Under the pieces are notes generated by a model, which saw only the letters and a list, made by a program, of their open reading frames with translations, was not told the DNA's origin and ran no database searches. From the NCBI GenBank assembly GCA_026387055.1, contig JAPLML010000408.1, positions 1 to 16,207 on the forward strand: a stretch of DNA of 16,207 nucleotides, written 5' to 3'. This stretch comes from Planctomycetota bacterium. GTDB lineage: Bacteria; Planctomycetota; Phycisphaerae; FEN-1346. Shown in pieces: positions 13,699 through 16,207 of the stretch; the first letter of the stretch is position 1; every line of letters starts with the position of its first letter. Position numbers and translations under genes: made by a program.

Positions 13699-13751
13699 AG
13701 CCGCCGTGCCCGCTTCAATAGAGGGCGCCGGAGAGGGTAAGGAGATCCCGC

Positions 13752-15182
13752 ATGTCGAGTCGCGTGAGCCGTCGAGGTTTCTTGAAGGCGAGCGCCGCCG
13801 TCGGCAGCATGGTCGCCGGGCTTGGCCTTGGGCGCGGGCCGATCATCCTCGCGGGAGGATCGCCGAACTCGAAGGTCGGCGTGGCCGTGATCGGCTGCGG
13901 CGGACAGGGGGGCAGCGCCCATTTGCCCAACGCTGCGCGGCAGCAGCTCCTCGCCATGTGCGACGTCCACGAGCCGAACTGGGCCAAGGGGATGAAGCTC
14001 CTGGAACAGAAGGTCACGGACGTCAAGGTCGACAAGGTCAAGACCTACGTCGACTACCGCAAGATGTTCGACGAGATCGGCAAGGAAATCGACGCGGTCA
14101 GCATCGCCACGCCGAACCATCATCATTTCCTGCCTGCCATGATCGCCATGCAGCTCGGGAAGGCCGCGTATGTCGAAAAGCCGATGGCCCATTCCGTCCA
14201 GCAGGCCCGGCAGATGGCCGAGGCGTCGGTGAAGTACAAGGTCCCCACCCAGATGGGCAACCAGGGCCACAGCGGCGAGGGGTATCGGCGGTTGTGCGAG
14301 TACCTCTGGGCCGGCGCCATCGGAAAGGTCACCGAGGTCCACTGCTGGTGCGACCGCCGCAACGGCGGCATGGGCGGGCGCCCGCCCACCTTGCCTGTCC
14401 CTGCGGGAATGCACTGGGAGGAGTGGATCGGCCCGTCGCCCTACCGCGATTACCACAAGGACCTGCACCCGCACGAGTGGCACAACTGGTACGACTTCGG
14501 CAACGGGTCGCTCGGCAACATGGCGTGTCACATCATGGACGGCGCCGTGTGGGCGCTGAAGCTGAAATGGCCGACCTCGGTCGAGGCCGAGGTGATCACG
14601 GGGGGCACCAACGAGCAGTATCCGCTGGGCGACCGGCTGCGGTACGACTTCCCGGCGCGCGGCGACATGCCGCCCGTGAAGGTCTACTGGTGGGACGGCA
14701 AGAAGCCCGACGTCAAGGGCGATGCCAAGGGCGAGGACCAGGACAACGTATCCAAGGGCGGTCAGTTCTTCCCCCCCTTGGTCCTGGAGTGGCAGAAGAA
14801 GGCCGGCTTCAAGCTCGAGTCCAACGGCACGCTCTACGTCGGCGACAAGGGGATCATGTACACCGCCTGCTACGGCGGCAGCCCCACCTTGCTTCCGGTC
14901 GAGAAGATGAAGGAGTACCCGGTGCCGGAGAAGTCGATTCCGCGCGTCAAAGGCGGACACTTCGGCGACTTCTACGAGGCCGTGCGCGCCGGCAAGCCCA
15001 CGGCGTGCTCCAACTTCGAGGTCGCCGCGGTGCTGACCGAGATCGTCTGCCTCGGCAACCTGGCCCAGAAGGCCGGCGTCGGCAAGAAGGTCGAGTGGGA
15101 CGGGGCGGCCATGAAGTGCACGAACCTGCCGGAGCTGAACCGCCTGGTCCAACTCCCGTACCGCAAGGGCTGGACGGTGTAG
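13752..15182 (+). CDS. Tat-exported Gfo/Idh/MocA family oxidoreductase
   Basis: The protein has 476 residues. AAGGAG lies 9 bases before the ATG. SRRGFLKAS (residues 6-14) followed by a hydrophobic stretch is a twin-arginine signal, so the folded, cofactor-loaded enzyme should be exported. The Rossmann fold begins with VGVAVIGCGGQGGSAH (GCGGQG at 48-53, binds NAD(P)). VEKP (141-144) supplies the catalytic Lys of the family. GNMACHIMD (His260, Asp263) is the usual C-terminal-domain active-site stretch. These proteins commonly oxidise or reduce sugars, inositols or amino sugars; the substrate cannot be told from sequence. Expanded sets of Tat-exported members are common in Planctomycetota. The HEAT-repeat gene starts 76 bases downstream on the same strand. 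Confidence 0.92.
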   Translation: MSSRVSRRGFLKASAAVGSMVAGLGLGRGPIILAGGSPNSKVGVAVIGCGGQGGSAHLPNAARQQLLAMCDVHEPNWAKGMKLLEQKVTDVKVDKVKTYVDYRKMFDEIGKEIDAVSIATPNHHHFLPAMIAMQLGKAAYVEKPMAHSVQQARQMAEASVKYKVPTQMGNQGHSGEGYRRLCEYLWAGAIGKVTEVHCWCDRRNGGMGGRPPTLPVPAGMHWEEWIGPSPYRDYHKDLHPHEWHNWYDFGNGSLGNMACHIMDGAVWALKLKWPTSVEAEVITGGTNEQYPLGDRLRYDFPARGDMPPVKVYWWDGKKPDVKGDAKGEDQDNVSKGGQFFPPLVLEWQKKAGFKLESNGTLYVGDKGIMYTACYGGSPTLLPVEKMKEYPVPEKSIPRVKGGHFGDFYEAVRAGKPTACSNFEVAAVLTEIVCLGNLAQKAGVGKKVEWDGAAMKCTNLPELNRLVQLPYRKGWTV

Positions 15183-15258
15183 GACCGTCGCCTGCGGCGC
15201 CGCTGTGCGGCATCCGTTCGTCGCCATTGCCGGTGTTTTGGGCGGGAAGGGCCGCGGC

Positions 15259-16207
15259 ATGAAACCGACACGGCGCAGGTTGCTTTTCGTGATGGCGGTC
15301 CTCGTCCTGGCAGTTGGTGCCTGGCTGGTCTATCGCGAAGGCTCGCACCTATATCCACTGCCGCCGCACGTTCAAGTGCGCATGCCCGGCTACTGGCGGA
15401 CAACGTTCATCGTCTCCTCGGATGTGCGGCGGGCGGCGCAGGGCCTGTACTCCCCAACCATCGCAGCCCGGTTGCAGGCATCCCGCGACCTCGAGAACCT
15501 CTGCCCTCGATCAGAGGCGGCCATCCCGTGGCTCATTGCAGCCCTGGCCGATGGCGTGCCCATGCCCGAAGGCACGACCGCCAGCCAGACGACACCCAGC
15601 GTCAAGACCGAGCCATTTATGGTCCGGCTCTGGGATTGGCTGCTGGGTCCGCCCCCAGAAGACAACCCGATGAAGCTCTGGCAGCAGCCCGCCGAGACTG
15701 CCTCGGACGCATTGGCCGAGATCGGCGGTCCAGCCGTGCCGAGTCTCTGCGTTGCGCTCACAGACCCTATGCCAGGTGTCCGGTTTGAGGCAGCGAGGGC
15801 CTTGGGCAACGCCGGGGACTCCCGCGCCTTCGAGTCGCTGGTCGGCGTTTTGGGCGACAGCAATGAGCAAGTGCGGGTGATGGCGGCTATGGCCCTCGGG
15901 GAGCTGGGCGACCAGCGCGCTGTTGAGCATCTGGCGAAGATCTTTAGAGACCCGCAGGCTGGAACGCCCCCAAGCGATATATGCAAGGGCACCGGCCTGC
16001 GCGGCGCGGCGGCCGAGGGACTCGACCGGCTGGGGGGCCAGGGACGGGAGATCCTCCTGGAATCGATGCGCGGCCCTGACCCCGCACTGCGGTTGCTCGC
16101 GGTTCGCGCCTTCCCAGAGGCGCACGCGCACAGAGACCCGCAGATCATTGCCGCGCTCGTGGCGGCATTGGACGACCCCAGTCCGGAGGTGGCGTCAGCG
16201 GCGGCAT
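15259..16207 (+). CDS. Membrane-anchored HEAT-repeat protein, cut by window end
   Basis: The frame opens at ATG 15259 with GGGAAGGG upstream and stays open for 316 codons to the window edge. Residues about 8-24 (LLFVMAVLVLAVGAWLVY) after KPTRRR form a signal anchor or membrane helix with the bulk outside. From about residue 150 HEAT-type repeats follow: ALAEIGGPAVPSLCVAL, FEAARALGNAGDSRAFESLV, VMAAMALGELGDQRAVEHLA and LLAVRAFPEAHAHRDPQIIA. HEAT arrays usually bind other proteins; no partner is evident. It probably shares a transcript with the oxidoreductase. It is unrelated in detail to the short HEAT lipoprotein at 11346-11812 but of the same broad class. The C-terminus is missing. Confidence 0.85.
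   Translation, partial: MKPTRRRLLFVMAVLVLAVGAWLVYREGSHLYPLPPHVQVRMPGYWRTTFIVSSDVRRAAQGLYSPTIAARLQASRDLENLCPRSEAAIPWLIAALADGVPMPEGTTASQTTPSVKTEPFMVRLWDWLLGPPPEDNPMKLWQQPAETASDALAEIGGPAVPSLCVALTDPMPGVRFEAARALGNAGDSRAFESLVGVLGDSNEQVRVMAAMALGELGDQRAVEHLAKIFRDPQAGTPPSDICKGTGLRGAAAEGLDRLGGQGREILLESMRGPDPALRLLAVRAFPEAHAHRDPQIIAALVAALDDPSPEVASAAA

Noticed and set aside
13431..15260. Minus-strand open frame of about 600 codons
   Set aside because: It is the shadow of the oxidoreductase and the start of proS. It crosses two promoters and has no ribosome site or domain.
1..16207. CRISPR array, insertion sequence or prophage
   Set aside because: There are no regularly spaced repeats, transposase or phage genes. 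The repeats found are short hairpin pairs.

Overview
The window looks like a chromosomal piece of a GC-rich member of the Planctomycetota, possibly Phycisphaerae or a relative. This rests on the 16S rRNA 5' part at the left edge (planctomycete-like ACACTGCCC after the ACTGAGAC block), six secreted proteins with PEP-CTERM sorting tails, a long planctomycete-type prepilin-like protein with an H-X9-DG motif, and a Tat-exported Gfo/Idh/MocA oxidoreductase. The class-level placement is inference. Layout: (1) 1-743, minus strand: the 5' end of a 16S rRNA gene, a leader of about 230 nt with hairpins and a boxA-like element, and two tandem near-consensus sigma-70 promoters. (2) 835-2002: an inverted pair of REP-like hairpins, then a secreted nucleoside-hydrolase-family protein on plus. 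(3) 2099-7171, all minus: a run of six PEP-CTERM genes, each with a signal peptide, a strong Shine-Dalgarno and a Pro-Glu-Pro / hydrophobic / Arg-rich tail. In transcription order they are two paralogues with an ADDFLC...DVHxWGS domain, one unlike the rest, two paralogues with SFFDIF modules, and one Hcp-like protein. A 24-codon frame ending in a PEP-CTERM-like tail sits between the first two. (4) 7402-8168: two small minus-strand genes (one weak), then about 600 bp without a gene that holds a second inverted REP-like pair. (5) 8769-11812, minus: a YprB-type DEDD nuclease, a prepilin-like protein, and a frameshifted HEAT-repeat lipoprotein. (6) 12161-13585, minus: prolyl-tRNA synthetase of the archaeal/eukaryotic-like type, divergent from (7) 13752-16207, plus: the oxidoreductase and a HEAT-repeat protein cut off by the window edge. 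How the parts relate: the PEP-CTERM proteins should be exported by Sec and then processed at the envelope by an exosortase that is not in the window. Their tails and leaders are shared at nucleotide level while their bodies differ, which suggests modular spread of the sorting tail by duplication or gene conversion. The most notable items are the Hcp-like fold joined to a PEP-CTERM anchor, the tiny tail-only frame, the tail homogenisation, and two unrelated REP-like families that both occur as inverted pairs. No defence system, CRISPR array, transposase or prophage was seen. No tRNA gene was recognised.
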